Assembly (NCBI GenBank): GCA_910584375.1 | Contig: CAJUAH010000004.1 | Span: 136,336 to 187,050 of the forward strand | Source: an uncultured Acetatifactor sp. | Lineage (GTDB): Bacteria; Bacillota; Clostridia; Lachnospirales; Lachnospiraceae | Direction: 5' to 3' | DNA length: 50,715 bases | Shown here: positions 34,519-42,662 of the stretch, piece by piece | Numbering within the stretch: the stretch's first letter is position 1 | Layout: each line of letters starts with the position of its first letter | Notes under the pieces: generated by a model | The model's input: only the letters and a program-made list of their open reading frames with translations | What the model was told of the DNA's origin: nothing | Database searches by the model: none | Translations under genes and position numbers: made by a program

Positions 34519-37085
34519 AGCTGCTCCCGGTGCGCCACCACAGCCCGGCCTGCGCCTGGCAGGTGCGGCGCATGATAGAGAAGTGGCGTCCCCAGGCCGT
34601 GCTGATCGAAGGGCCGGACACGGCATGTTCCCTGATACCGGCTATGACCGATCCGGCTACCAGGGCGCCTTTTGCCGTGTATTACTCCTATGACGATACG
34701 GCGGGGGCAGTGTCGGAGGAGAAAGAAAAGTACCGCTGTTATTATCCTTTTCTGGACTATTCCCCGGAGCTGGCGGCGCTGCGGGCGGGCAGCGCGCAGG
34801 GGGCGCGGGTGGCGTTTATCGACCTGCCCTACGGGGATATCCTGGCGGCCTCCCACAAGGGGAAGGGCATACGGCAGGAGGGGGAGAAAAGCAATTACAA
34901 CGACGACTATCTGCTGGCCCGGAGCGCTTATGTGAAACGTCTGTGCGAGAAGACGGGACTGCGCAGTTTCGATGAATTTTGGGAAAAATACTTCGAGCTG
35001 GAGGGTTTGGAGCAGGACGGCGAGGTCTGGTTTGGCAATCTGCTGACCTATTGCCGCCAGGCCAGGGAGAGTACGCCCATGGAACAGTTGCTGGAGGAGG
35101 GCTGCTTGGCCCGGGAGGCCTATATGGCAAAGAAGATCCTGGAGACGGCCCGGCAGCTTGCGGCAGAGGGTGGCAAGGTTCAGCAGGGTGCGGAGGAAAC
35201 AGGCGGCGAGCATCGACAGAGCGCGGAGGAAAAGGGTAGCGAGTATCAGTATTCTGGGGCAGGGGCGGACGGCCTGCACCGCATATTGGTGGTGACGGGC
35301 GGTTTTCACACTCCGGCTCTGGCGCAGCGGCTGGGCAGTATGGGGACGGGAAAGAACGCCGGGAATGGTTCCGGGCTGGAGGATCTGCCCTCCAGGCTGG
35401 TGAGCGCCAAAGACCAGGGCGTCTATCTGATGCCCTACTCCATGGAGGCGGCGGACGCTTTGAACGGCTACGCCAGCGGTATGCCTTTTCCCGGTTTTTA
35501 CCAGGAGATATGGGATCATGTGCAAGCCCCGGAACAGGAGGAGATGCCGCCCTATACTAAAGCGGTGATGGACATGGTAGTGGCCACGGGCAAGGCTGTG
35601 CGGCGGGCGGAGGGCAGCGCCTCCACCTACGACGAGATCTGCGCCTGCTCCATGGCCCAGGGGCTGGCGGCCCTGCGGGGGAAACCCCAGCCGGGAGCCT
35701 ATGAGCTGCAGGACGCGGTGCTGTCCTGCTTTGTCAAGGGAGAGTACAATCTGGCCACCGACGAGCCCATGCGGCTGCTGCGTCGGCAGATGACGGGCAG
35801 ACAGGTGGGGGAACTGTGCGCGGGCGCGGGAGAACCGCCGGTGCTGCAGGATTTTCGTACCCTGTGCAAACGCTACGGCTTGCAGATCTCTTCCACTCTG
35901 GAAAATGAAGTGACGCTCTCGGTTTTCAGCAAGAAGAAACATCGGCAGATGAGCATGTTTTTTCACAGGCTGCTCTTTTTGCAGGCGACCTATGCCCGGC
36001 GGGTGAAAGGCCCCAATCTCCAGACAGGGCGGGATCGCAACCTGATACGGGAGATCTGGAAATATAAGTGGAGCGCCCAGGTCATGGCGGCGCTGATTGA
36101 TGCCTCCGTGTATGGGGGCAGCGTGGAGGAGGCGGCCCGGGGGCTGGCGGCGGAGCAGTTGAAAAAGGCGGTCTATGCCCGGGAGGGCGCGCTGCTGCTG
36201 TCCCAGGCGCTGGAGATGGGACTGGAGGGACAACTGGAACGGGTCTATGGGCGGTTGCAGGAACTGCTCGTGTCGGACACGGATTTTTATTCCCTGGCCG
36301 AGGCGCTGCGTCTGCTGACGGCGGTGGGCCAGTTGCGGCGGCTGTACGACTGCGCGTTGGAGACGGAAGAGTTGATACAAACCTGCGTTCGGCGGCTGTT
36401 GGGACTGTTGTCCGGCATGGCCCGGGTCAAGGAGGAGGACATGGCCCGGTGCATGGAGGCGTTAAAGCTGCTGTATCAGGTCATCGGCAGGATGGGGCGG
36501 CGGGAGTCCCCGTCCGATAGTAATGCAGAGGCAGACAAGGGCGCAGAGGCGGAAGGACAGCTTGATAACGTCTTGCTGGACAGCTACTTCGAGACATTGC
36601 AGACCATGGCTTTGGACAGCGGGATACAGGCCGGGGTTCACGGCTGCATCCACGGTCTGCTGTACGGCGGCGGCCGGGAGAGCGTGGAGCAGACCCGGCA
36701 GGCGTGCCAGGGGTATCTGACGGGAACCAGGGAGCAGCAGATGAAGACCGCGCTGTTTTTCCGGGGCCTGTTCTTTGGGGCCAGGGATCTGGTGTTTGTG
36801 GGGGAGGATTTTCTGCGGATGCTGGATGAGTTTCTGGCGCGGATCGGGGAGGAGGATTTTATGCGGCTGCTGCCGGAGCTGCATATGGCGTTTACCTATT
36901 TTACCCCGGCGGAAACGGACCGGATTGCTCAGTCCGCGGCGGGTTTCCACGGCAAGACCCGCAGACAGTTGCAGGAGCGGCAGGCCATTCCCGAGGCATG
37001 GTATCTCTACGGGAGAGAGCTGGAAGATTTTGCGCTGGCGCAGATGGGGGAGGAGACAGGCGCGGGAGAGGAACTGTATGGATGA
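34479..37085 (+). CDS. DUF5682 protein (YehM-like)
   Basis: The 868-aa soluble protein has, in its N-terminal part, RHHSPAC (H20, H21) and VLIEGPDT (E44), then FIDLPYGD, features that recall TraB/EreA-like folds; the function is unproven. A low-complexity insert rich in Gly/Glu/Gln/Ser lies near 230-265, followed by VVTGGFHTPAL. The rest is helical. It always seems to accompany MoxR and VWA partners in this type of locus. ATG 34479 has GGAAGG about 7 nt upstream and overlaps the MoxR gene by 40 nt; its end overlaps the VWA gene by 8 nt. Confidence 0.82.
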   Translation: METILRRKEMAEIKLLPVRHHSPACAWQVRRMIEKWRPQAVLIEGPDTACSLIPAMTDPATRAPFAVYYSYDDTAGAVSEEKEKYRCYYPFLDYSPELAALRAGSAQGARVAFIDLPYGDILAASHKGKGIRQEGEKSNYNDDYLLARSAYVKRLCEKTGLRSFDEFWEKYFELEGLEQDGEVWFGNLLTYCRQARESTPMEQLLEEGCLAREAYMAKKILETARQLAAEGGKVQQGAEETGGEHRQSAEEKGSEYQYSGAGADGLHRILVVTGGFHTPALAQRLGSMGTGKNAGNGSGLEDLPSRLVSAKDQGVYLMPYSMEAADALNGYASGMPFPGFYQEIWDHVQAPEQEEMPPYTKAVMDMVVATGKAVRRAEGSASTYDEICACSMAQGLAALRGKPQPGAYELQDAVLSCFVKGEYNLATDEPMRLLRRQMTGRQVGELCAGAGEPPVLQDFRTLCKRYGLQISSTLENEVTLSVFSKKKHRQMSMFFHRLLFLQATYARRVKGPNLQTGRDRNLIREIWKYKWSAQVMAALIDASVYGGSVEEAARGLAAEQLKKAVYAREGALLLSQALEMGLEGQLERVYGRLQELLVSDTDFYSLAEALRLLTAVGQLRRLYDCALETEELIQTCVRRLLGLLSGMARVKEEDMARCMEALKLLYQVIGRMGRRESPSDSNAEADKGAEAEGQLDNVLLDSYFETLQTMALDSGIQAGVHGCIHGLLYGGGRESVEQTRQACQGYLTGTREQQMKTALFFRGLFFGARDLVFVGEDFLRMLDEFLARIGEEDFMRLLPELHMAFTYFTPAETDRIAQSAAGFHGKTRRQLQERQAIPEAWYLYGRELEDFALAQMGEETGAGEELYG

Positions 37086-38202
37086 CGGACAGATTTTGAA
37101 CAGATGGCGGCTGGTGCTGGGAAAATACGCCGCCGATCAGATCTCTTATCAGGGCGGCGGGGTCAACTATATGGGCATGGAGGAAGTGCTGGATTATCTG
37201 TATTCCCGGGAATACGGGGAGGAGCAGGAGATCCGGCAGGACAGGCAGGGGGGCAGCGAGGGTTCCCGCCTGACCGTGCCGGGATGGCTCCACGAGATGA
37301 AAAAGCTTTTCCCAAAAGAAACCGTGGAGATCATGGAACGCCACGCTCTGGAGAAATATGAGATGACGGAGCTGCTCACCGACCCGGAGGTACTTCGGCG
37401 CTTGGAACCCAACCGGGAACTGCTGAAAACCATCATGGGGCTGAAACATATGATGAAAGGCGAGGTGCTGCGGCTGGCCCGGGAGATCGTGGGCAAGGTG
37501 GCGAGGGAGATCATGGACAAATTGGAGCAGGATGTGCGCCGGGCCATGCAGGGGCGTCTGGACCGCACCAGCGGCAGCCCTGTCCGCAGTATGCGCAATC
37601 TGGATATCCAAAAGACCCTGCGGAAAAATTTGCAGCATTACGACCGGGAGCGGCAGCAGCTTGTGTTGCAGCAGGTATATTTCCACGCCCGGGTAAAACG
37701 GTATCATCAGTGGCGGGTGGTGATCTGCGTGGACGAGAGCGGTTCCATGCTGGATTCGGTGATCCACAGCGCCGTGATGGCGGGGATATTTGCCAGACTT
37801 CCCATGCTGGACACCCGACTGGTGATCTTTGACACCAATGTGGTGGACTTGAGCGGTCATGTGGAAGATCCGGTGGAGACGCTGATGAGCGTACAGCTTG
37901 GCGGCGGAACCAACATCGCGGGGGCGCTGGGGTACTGTGAGACATTGATTGACAATCCCCACAGGACATTGGTGGTGCTGATCTCGGATCTGTATGAGGG
38001 CGGTTCGCTGAATCATATGCTCGGCGTCAGCCGCAGTATCATAGAGAGCGGGGCCCGGCTGATCGCGCTGACGGCGCTGGATATGACGGCCACGCCCAAC
38101 TACAGCCGGCATGCCGCCGCCGAGCTGGCGCAGCTTGGGGCCTTTGTGGGGGCCATGACGCCGGAGCAGCTTGCGGAACATGTGGCGGAGATGGTGGGGT
38201 AG
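37078..38202 (+). CDS. VWA domain protein (YehP-like)
   Basis: The 374-aa protein has a helical N-terminal part (to about 205) followed by a von Willebrand A domain. The metal-ion-dependent adhesion site is complete: DESGS (219-223), a GGGTN loop and ISDLYEGG. It is cytoplasmic, without a signal peptide. In MoxR systems the VWA protein is the usual partner or substrate adaptor of the ATPase. The start ATG lies inside the end of the DUF5682 gene (ATGGATGA overlap), so the three genes are tightly coupled. Confidence 0.9.
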   Translation: MDDGQILNRWRLVLGKYAADQISYQGGGVNYMGMEEVLDYLYSREYGEEQEIRQDRQGGSEGSRLTVPGWLHEMKKLFPKETVEIMERHALEKYEMTELLTDPEVLRRLEPNRELLKTIMGLKHMMKGEVLRLAREIVGKVAREIMDKLEQDVRRAMQGRLDRTSGSPVRSMRNLDIQKTLRKNLQHYDRERQQLVLQQVYFHARVKRYHQWRVVICVDESGSMLDSVIHSAVMAGIFARLPMLDTRLVIFDTNVVDLSGHVEDPVETLMSVQLGGGTNIAGALGYCETLIDNPHRTLVVLISDLYEGGSLNHMLGVSRSIIESGARLIALTALDMTATPNYSRHAAAELAQLGAFVGAMTPEQLAEHVAEMVG

Positions 38203-38211
38203 GCATAGGGG

Positions 38212-38808
38212 GTGTATCGTTTGCTTTTGGTTCAGGAGATCAGTCTTTCCTGGGGAAAGAGAGAAAGGGGTTCCGCTTATGCCAGAGCGCGTGCGGAATT
38301 TCCCGCGGCCTGTTCGCTGGATAAACTGCCTGAGGCGTTCCACGGAGATGTGATTGTTCACCGTCTGGACTTCATGCAAAAAGAAACTATGTTTCAACCT
38401 TTGCCAAGGAGCGATGGGTACCGCTTGCAAATTTTTTCTTCTGTTCAGGATTTAAACCTGACCAATTTATCTGTTCAAGCGGATATGGAAGGCTATGAGG
38501 TGACATTTTTTTATGATGCGCGTCGCAGTGGCAGGCCGGCCAGGCGGGGGCATAACAAGGATTACCGCAATATGGATTCTCCCTTATACCGCCATGATGT
38601 CGTGAACGAGACAGCTTTTTCTCTGGGACGGGGGCAATATGGGAGGGTGATCTGGAATGAGCGAAAAATAGATTGCGACACCGGGGAATGGTATTATCAA
38701 TGGCATGTCGTCAATCTGGTGCATTGTCTGGACAAAATATGGAAAGCGGATATCTTTCTGACAGGCAGGCCGGATTATGAGTACAGACAGGTTGCAGCGT
38801 TGCGCTGA
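38212..38808 (+). CDS. Unknown protein within the MoxR/VWA locus (198 aa)
   Basis: The frame is open between the VWA and SWIM genes and starts 10 nt after the VWA stop. GTG 38212 directly follows AGGGGG; TTG 38221, 9 nt after that site, may be the true start. The product is soluble and rich in aromatic and charged residues (FFYDARRSGRPARRGHNKDY, WYYQWHVVNLVH) with no motif I recognise. It is not part of the E. coli yeh set. Codon use is reasonable but less strongly GC-rich than its neighbours. Confidence 0.5.
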   Translation: MYRLLLVQEISLSWGKRERGSAYARARAEFPAACSLDKLPEAFHGDVIVHRLDFMQKETMFQPLPRSDGYRLQIFSSVQDLNLTNLSVQADMEGYEVTFFYDARRSGRPARRGHNKDYRNMDSPLYRHDVVNETAFSLGRGQYGRVIWNERKIDCDTGEWYYQWHVVNLVHCLDKIWKADIFLTGRPDYEYRQVAALR

Positions 38809-38933
38809 CATATGGCCATGTGGACGCAAATGTCGCGGAAACACGGTTTCCAGAGGAAGATTTAGAGAGCGGCGGGGAGCGGTGTGACCAAAATTGCGAT
38901 CTGGCCTGGGAGATGGCATAGCGGGGGGTAAAG

Positions 38934-41210
38934 ATGGCGGAATGGAGACAGAGCCTGGCGGATGTGGACGAGGACTATCTGGTGGGCATCAGCAACAGAG
39001 GGATCGTAAAAAGGGCATATAAGGATCTGGAGGCGGAGGGTGTAAAGGCGCAGGAGGCGGCGAAAGGAATCGATCTTGGCGCAGAGGAATTGTCCGTAAC
39101 AGCCGGAGATGAAACGGTGACGCTGCGTCTGCCTCTGGCGGAGAGCCGTTGCAGTTGTCCGTCCCGCAGCATCTGCCGTCATGTGGTCATGGCGGTTCTG
39201 ATAGCGAAACAGGCGGCTGCGGCGACAGGGGAGAGCGAGGACGCGGGAAGTCTCAAAGGCAGCGGAGGAAATTCCGGAGCGGAGGGACATGAGAACAGCG
39301 GCGGCAACCCTGAAACGAAAGGAACTGAAAACAGCGGCAGCAGGCCTGGAACGGAGGAGATGGAAAACGGCAGTCTGTCTGAAAAGGTCTGGCAGGAGGT
39401 ATTGGCCCAGCCCCTGAAACCTCTGCTGCGGGCGCTGGGGAGCAGGGGGCTGCGCCGCCTGACAGCCATGATGAAAGCGGGGCAGGTTCCCGAGGTGGAA
39501 CGGGGCAGCACCGTGCGAATGGCATTGCCGGAACAGGACATAACTGTCAAACTCCTGTCTCCTCTGGAGTACAGCACCTGCTCCTGCCACAAAAAGGAAC
39601 TGTGCAGCCACAAGGCGGAGGCGATTCTCTGGTGCCAGTATCTGGAGAAACAGTTGACGGCACAGGATCTGATCCAGGAGTCGGAGCGGCAGCCGGATCT
39701 CGACCTGGAGGAGCTGCGGGAGGCGGCGGAGCAGATCGGGAACTGCCTGGAGCATCTGCTGGAGACGGGTCTGGCCCGGAGCGGCCCGGAGCAGGCCCAG
39801 GAGATGGAACGTCTGGCCATCCTCTGCCACAACGCGGGGCTGCCGGGCTGGGAGGGAGAGCTCAGGGCCCTGGCGGAGGGCTATGAGAAATATCTGCGCC
39901 GGACGGCGGGGCAGACCATGGAAAAACTGGCGGGGCAGCTACAGCGGCTGTACGATAAGACGGTGGAACTGAAAGCTCTGGCGGAAAGCGCCATAGGCGG
40001 TCTGCCCTCCGGCCAGGGGGAGCAGACAGACCCGGCTAAGGAGGGCCGCACCGGATCCTGCGAGAGTCCGGTTGGCAGGATACAGGCTCTGGCCGGAGAG
40101 TTTCGCTCGGAATATCTGCCCGCGGGGGATCTGGAGCTGACGGGGATCACCATGGAACATTTTGTCAGCGATTCCGGCTACGAGGGGGACACGGTATATT
40201 TTCTGGACGAGGCGGCGGGCAGATGGTATACCTACACCAACGCCCGGCCCACATTTTATGACGGGAAAAAGAGAAAGGGCAATCAGGAAAAGGCTCCCGC
40301 ACCCTGGGGGATCGCCCAGCCTCTGGAAAGTCTGGCCCGTATGCGGCTGCTGCTGCGGGGCGCCAAGTGCGACGCCCAGGGGCGGCTGTCCTCCACCCAG
40401 GAGACCAGGGGGGAGATTCTGGGGAAGAGCGAATTGACGGCGTCCTGTCTGAAAGGCTGGTATTACCGGGAGTATGACCGCCTGTTCGCGGAGCAGATAC
40501 CAAAGCCGGGCGACAGCCCGCAGACCGGTCATCCCCGGCTGGTCTTTGTACAGGCGGCGGACTTTGAGCGGGGCAGCTTTAACAAAGTCACGCAGAAACT
40601 GGAGCTGTCCGTATGGGACAGGGCAGGCCGACAGGTGTTGGTGGAACTGCCCTACACCAGGCGGGAGGAGAGCTCCATCCGCTACCTGGAGCGCATGAAA
40701 ACAAACCAGGCCCCCTGTTTTCTGGGCAGGGTCTATCTGCAGGGCAGCCAGGTGTGCCTGTACCCGGTGGACGTGCTGGAACGCCAGGAGCTGGAACAGG
40801 TAGAAAAAATTGATGGAGATAGTAACCGTAAGCAGGAAAACATCGAAAATGACAGTTGTGACGCAGACTTCGCCAAAGCGGCGAGCCAGGAGGCCTGCCA
40901 GGCGCTGCAAAGCTATCTGGAAGAAGTGAGCTGGCTGTTGCAGACGGTCTATCAGGTGGGGTGCGCCACCGTGCAGGACAGTACTTTGGAGGCCCTGCGC
41001 CAGGCCCAGAAACAGGGGGAGGCATACGGTATGACAACACTGTCAGATTGGCTGCGGCAACTGGAGGAGCAACTGAGCGAATTTCGCCATCGGCTAAAAA
41101 ACAGTCCGTCCAAGGTCATGCGGATCTATTGCGGGCTATGGCGATATGTGGGGTTATGCCGCCGCAGGATCGCCTATGACCTGGCCGGGATCCGCTATCT
41201 CCCGTCATAG
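38934..41210 (+). CDS. SWIM zinc-finger protein with two SWIM motifs (YehQ-like)
   Basis: The 758-aa protein has two C-x-C...C-x-H zinc sites: CSCPSRSICRH (C73, C75, C81, H83) and CSCHKKELCSH (C216, C218, C224, H226). SWIM domains bind nucleic acid or protein. Between them is a Gly/Ser/Glu/Asn-rich linker made of three 12-residue repeats. The remaining 500 residues are mostly helical and unannotated. It corresponds to E. coli YehQ by context. Its end overlaps the convergent membrane-protein gene by 6 nt. Confidence 0.85.
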   Translation: MAEWRQSLADVDEDYLVGISNRGIVKRAYKDLEAEGVKAQEAAKGIDLGAEELSVTAGDETVTLRLPLAESRCSCPSRSICRHVVMAVLIAKQAAAATGESEDAGSLKGSGGNSGAEGHENSGGNPETKGTENSGSRPGTEEMENGSLSEKVWQEVLAQPLKPLLRALGSRGLRRLTAMMKAGQVPEVERGSTVRMALPEQDITVKLLSPLEYSTCSCHKKELCSHKAEAILWCQYLEKQLTAQDLIQESERQPDLDLEELREAAEQIGNCLEHLLETGLARSGPEQAQEMERLAILCHNAGLPGWEGELRALAEGYEKYLRRTAGQTMEKLAGQLQRLYDKTVELKALAESAIGGLPSGQGEQTDPAKEGRTGSCESPVGRIQALAGEFRSEYLPAGDLELTGITMEHFVSDSGYEGDTVYFLDEAAGRWYTYTNARPTFYDGKKRKGNQEKAPAPWGIAQPLESLARMRLLLRGAKCDAQGRLSSTQETRGEILGKSELTASCLKGWYYREYDRLFAEQIPKPGDSPQTGHPRLVFVQAADFERGSFNKVTQKLELSVWDRAGRQVLVELPYTRREESSIRYLERMKTNQAPCFLGRVYLQGSQVCLYPVDVLERQELEQVEKIDGDSNRKQENIENDSCDADFAKAASQEACQALQSYLEEVSWLLQTVYQVGCATVQDSTLEALRQAQKQGEAYGMTTLSDWLRQLEEQLSEFRHRLKNSPSKVMRIYCGLWRYVGLCRRRIAYDLAGIRYLPS
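39270..39377 (+). repeat. Three 36-bp in-frame repeats in the SWIM gene
   Basis: Three degenerate 12-codon units are read as NSGAEGHENSGG, NPETKGTENSGS and RPGTEEMENGSL. They start at 39270, 39306 and 39342. They form the flexible linker between the two zinc fingers and could change copy number by slippage without breaking the frame. Confidence 0.7.
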
Positions 41211-42209
41211 ACGGTACACGGTAAACTGCTCTTTCTGACCGGAGTACTCCACGGCCACGGCGGCCACGGCCGTGACCACGTCCGCCAGCATCATGAGCAG
41301 CAGATTGCGGAGATAGACATCCGCGGCATCCGCCAGGGTATACAGCGCTCTGGTATGGGCAAAGCAGTCCCACAGGCCAAGGCGCGGCGAGGATCCGGAG
41401 AAAGCCTGATAAAGACCGGCGGAGCCATCCCTGATGGAGCCGATATACTCCAGGATCGGGACGGTCTTATAGATACTGATGGCGGCGTCCAGCCGGAATA
41501 CCAGATAGGTGACGGCGGCGGAGAGGAGAACGCACAGGACGGCGCTGGGAAGAGAGATCTTACCCGCCAGTTTTCTGTAGCCCAGCACGATGGCAAACCC
41601 CAGAGCGGCGCTGGAGATCGTGGAGATGAAACCCAGCCGGGCCACGATAAAGACAATGACCGCCCCGATGAGGCTCCCCAGCAGCGCCCCCAGCAATCCG
41701 GGCAGGTATTTTTCCTGTTTCTGAGCGTTTCGGTGGGCGTCCTGTGCCACGGTTTTCTGTACATACTGTGCGGTGAAGTCTGTCAGAAAAGTGAGACGGC
41801 CCCTTACCTTATAGACCGAGGTGGCGCCGGTATTTCCGGTCTCGTCACAGTTATCCCAGGCATTTCTCTCAAAATAGTCAATGAGGATCCGGACGGTATC
41901 TACGATCCTGCCGGTCAGATCGCTCTGTTTTCCCTTGATGGGAAACGAGAGATAGACGCGGTATTTGTCCGCGGCGCAGTTGCAGCCTGCCGCCTCCGGA
42001 ATCCGGGCGGCCACCTCCTGCGGGTTCAGCGGCGCGCCCACGGAACCTGCGCACACCGAGACAAGGATCTCGGGCTTACTGGCGGAGTCCCCCAGATAAA
42101 GCAGCACCGTGTAGTTTCGGTACGTGCCGTGGGCCGCCGTGTTTTTGGTGTTATAGGAGATGCCCAGCTCCCGGGCCGATTTCCGAATGATCTTTTGCGC
42201 TGCTGCCAT
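41205..42209 (-). CDS. Membrane protein of unknown function (334 aa)
   Basis: The N-terminal half is soluble, with cysteines (AGCNC, WDNCDETGN). The C-terminal half has about four hydrophobic segments (LLGALLGSLIGAVIVFIVARL, SSAALGFAIVLGY, AVLCVLLSAAVTYLVF and one near the end). I do not recognise a family. ATG 42209 follows a weak GAAAGAGAG site; the longer frame to 42269 would cover the 5' hairpin. It interrupts the SWIM-DUF4132 block on the opposite strand and has its own promoter. Confidence 0.65.
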   Translation of the reverse strand: MAAAQKIIRKSARELGISYNTKNTAAHGTYRNYTVLLYLGDSASKPEILVSVCAGSVGAPLNPQEVAARIPEAAGCNCAADKYRVYLSFPIKGKQSDLTGRIVDTVRILIDYFERNAWDNCDETGNTGATSVYKVRGRLTFLTDFTAQYVQKTVAQDAHRNAQKQEKYLPGLLGALLGSLIGAVIVFIVARLGFISTISSAALGFAIVLGYRKLAGKISLPSAVLCVLLSAAVTYLVFRLDAAISIYKTVPILEYIGSIRDGSAGLYQAFSGSSPRLGLWDCFAHTRALYTLADAADVYLRNLLLMMLADVVTAVAAVAVEYSGQKEQFTVYRL

Positions 42210-42257
42210 AAGTTTTTCTCTCTTTCTGTCGCACGGACGGTTTGCTGCCTGTGTTTT

Positions 42258-42318
42258 GCGGGGGATCAATACTTAATCCCCCGCTGTCTATTATAGTACG
42301 CAGGCAGAAAAAACACAA
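42258..42318 (-). promoter_or_regulatory. Promoter and 5' hairpin of the membrane-protein gene
   Basis: On the minus strand, TTGTGT (42318-42313) and TATAAT (42295-42290) are 17 nt apart. The transcript would start close to a perfect hairpin, GCGGGGGAT (42258-42266) with ATCCCCCGC (42276-42284), 9 bp with a 9-nt loop. A stem at the very 5' end often protects mRNA; with no T-run it is not a terminator. Confidence 0.6.
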
Positions 42319-42401
42319 ACCTGAAAAATAAGGCGTATCTGCAAGTCGCGGATTTGCCGGGAAAGATCCGCATGACCTGACGTGATATGCGAGTTGCAAA
42401 G

Positions 42402-42464
42402 GCGCAAATTTCAAAAATGGAGAAACGCAAATGATGCAAAATGGGAAACGCAAATGATACAAAA
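42402..42464 (+). repeat. Iteron-like direct repeats upstream of DUF4132 gene 1
   Basis: GAAACGCAAATGATGCAAAA (42422-42441) is repeated with one change at 42445-42464, offset by 23 bp. A third, weaker copy (GCGCAAATTTCAAAAATGG) occupies 42402-42420. The array ends 3 nt before the -35 hexamer, where an activator or repressor would bind. Confidence 0.65.
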
Positions 42465-42467
42465 GTA

Positions 42468-42496
42468 TTGATAAAGAGTCGGTGAGCGTATATCAT
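42468..42496 (+). promoter_or_regulatory. Promoter of the DUF4132 genes
   Basis: TTGATA (42468-42473) and TATCAT (42491-42496) are 17 nt apart. The leader is about 160 nt and holds a small TCCCGT/ACGGGA hairpin (around 42567-42582). The remainder of the 453-nt gap 42210-42662 holds the divergent promoter and the direct repeats and no gene. Confidence 0.55.
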
Positions 42497-42662
42497 AAAA
42501 TATATGGGGTACACAGGTGGGAGCGTGTTTGAAAATCATTCCTGCCATTTGCACTTCCCGTTTTACGGGAGATATGCGACGTGTATCTGACGGAAAGCAT
42601 TTTTCAACACATCCAAGGGCATGGAGACGACGGATCGCGGGTTGGCGGAGAGGAGAAATACA

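Noticed and set aside
34491..36380. 629-codon open frame on the minus strand
   Set aside because: It is antisense to the DUF5682 gene, with Gln/His/Leu-rich low-information sequence and no start site; the plus-strand gene has domain and operon support.
36901..38430. 509-codon minus-strand frame over the VWA gene
   Set aside because: The VWA metal site and operon overlaps are on the plus strand; this is a mirror frame.
42402..42464. CRISPR-like repeats or replication origin
   Set aside because: Only two good 20-bp copies and one weak copy without spacers; the position at a promoter fits a regulatory site.
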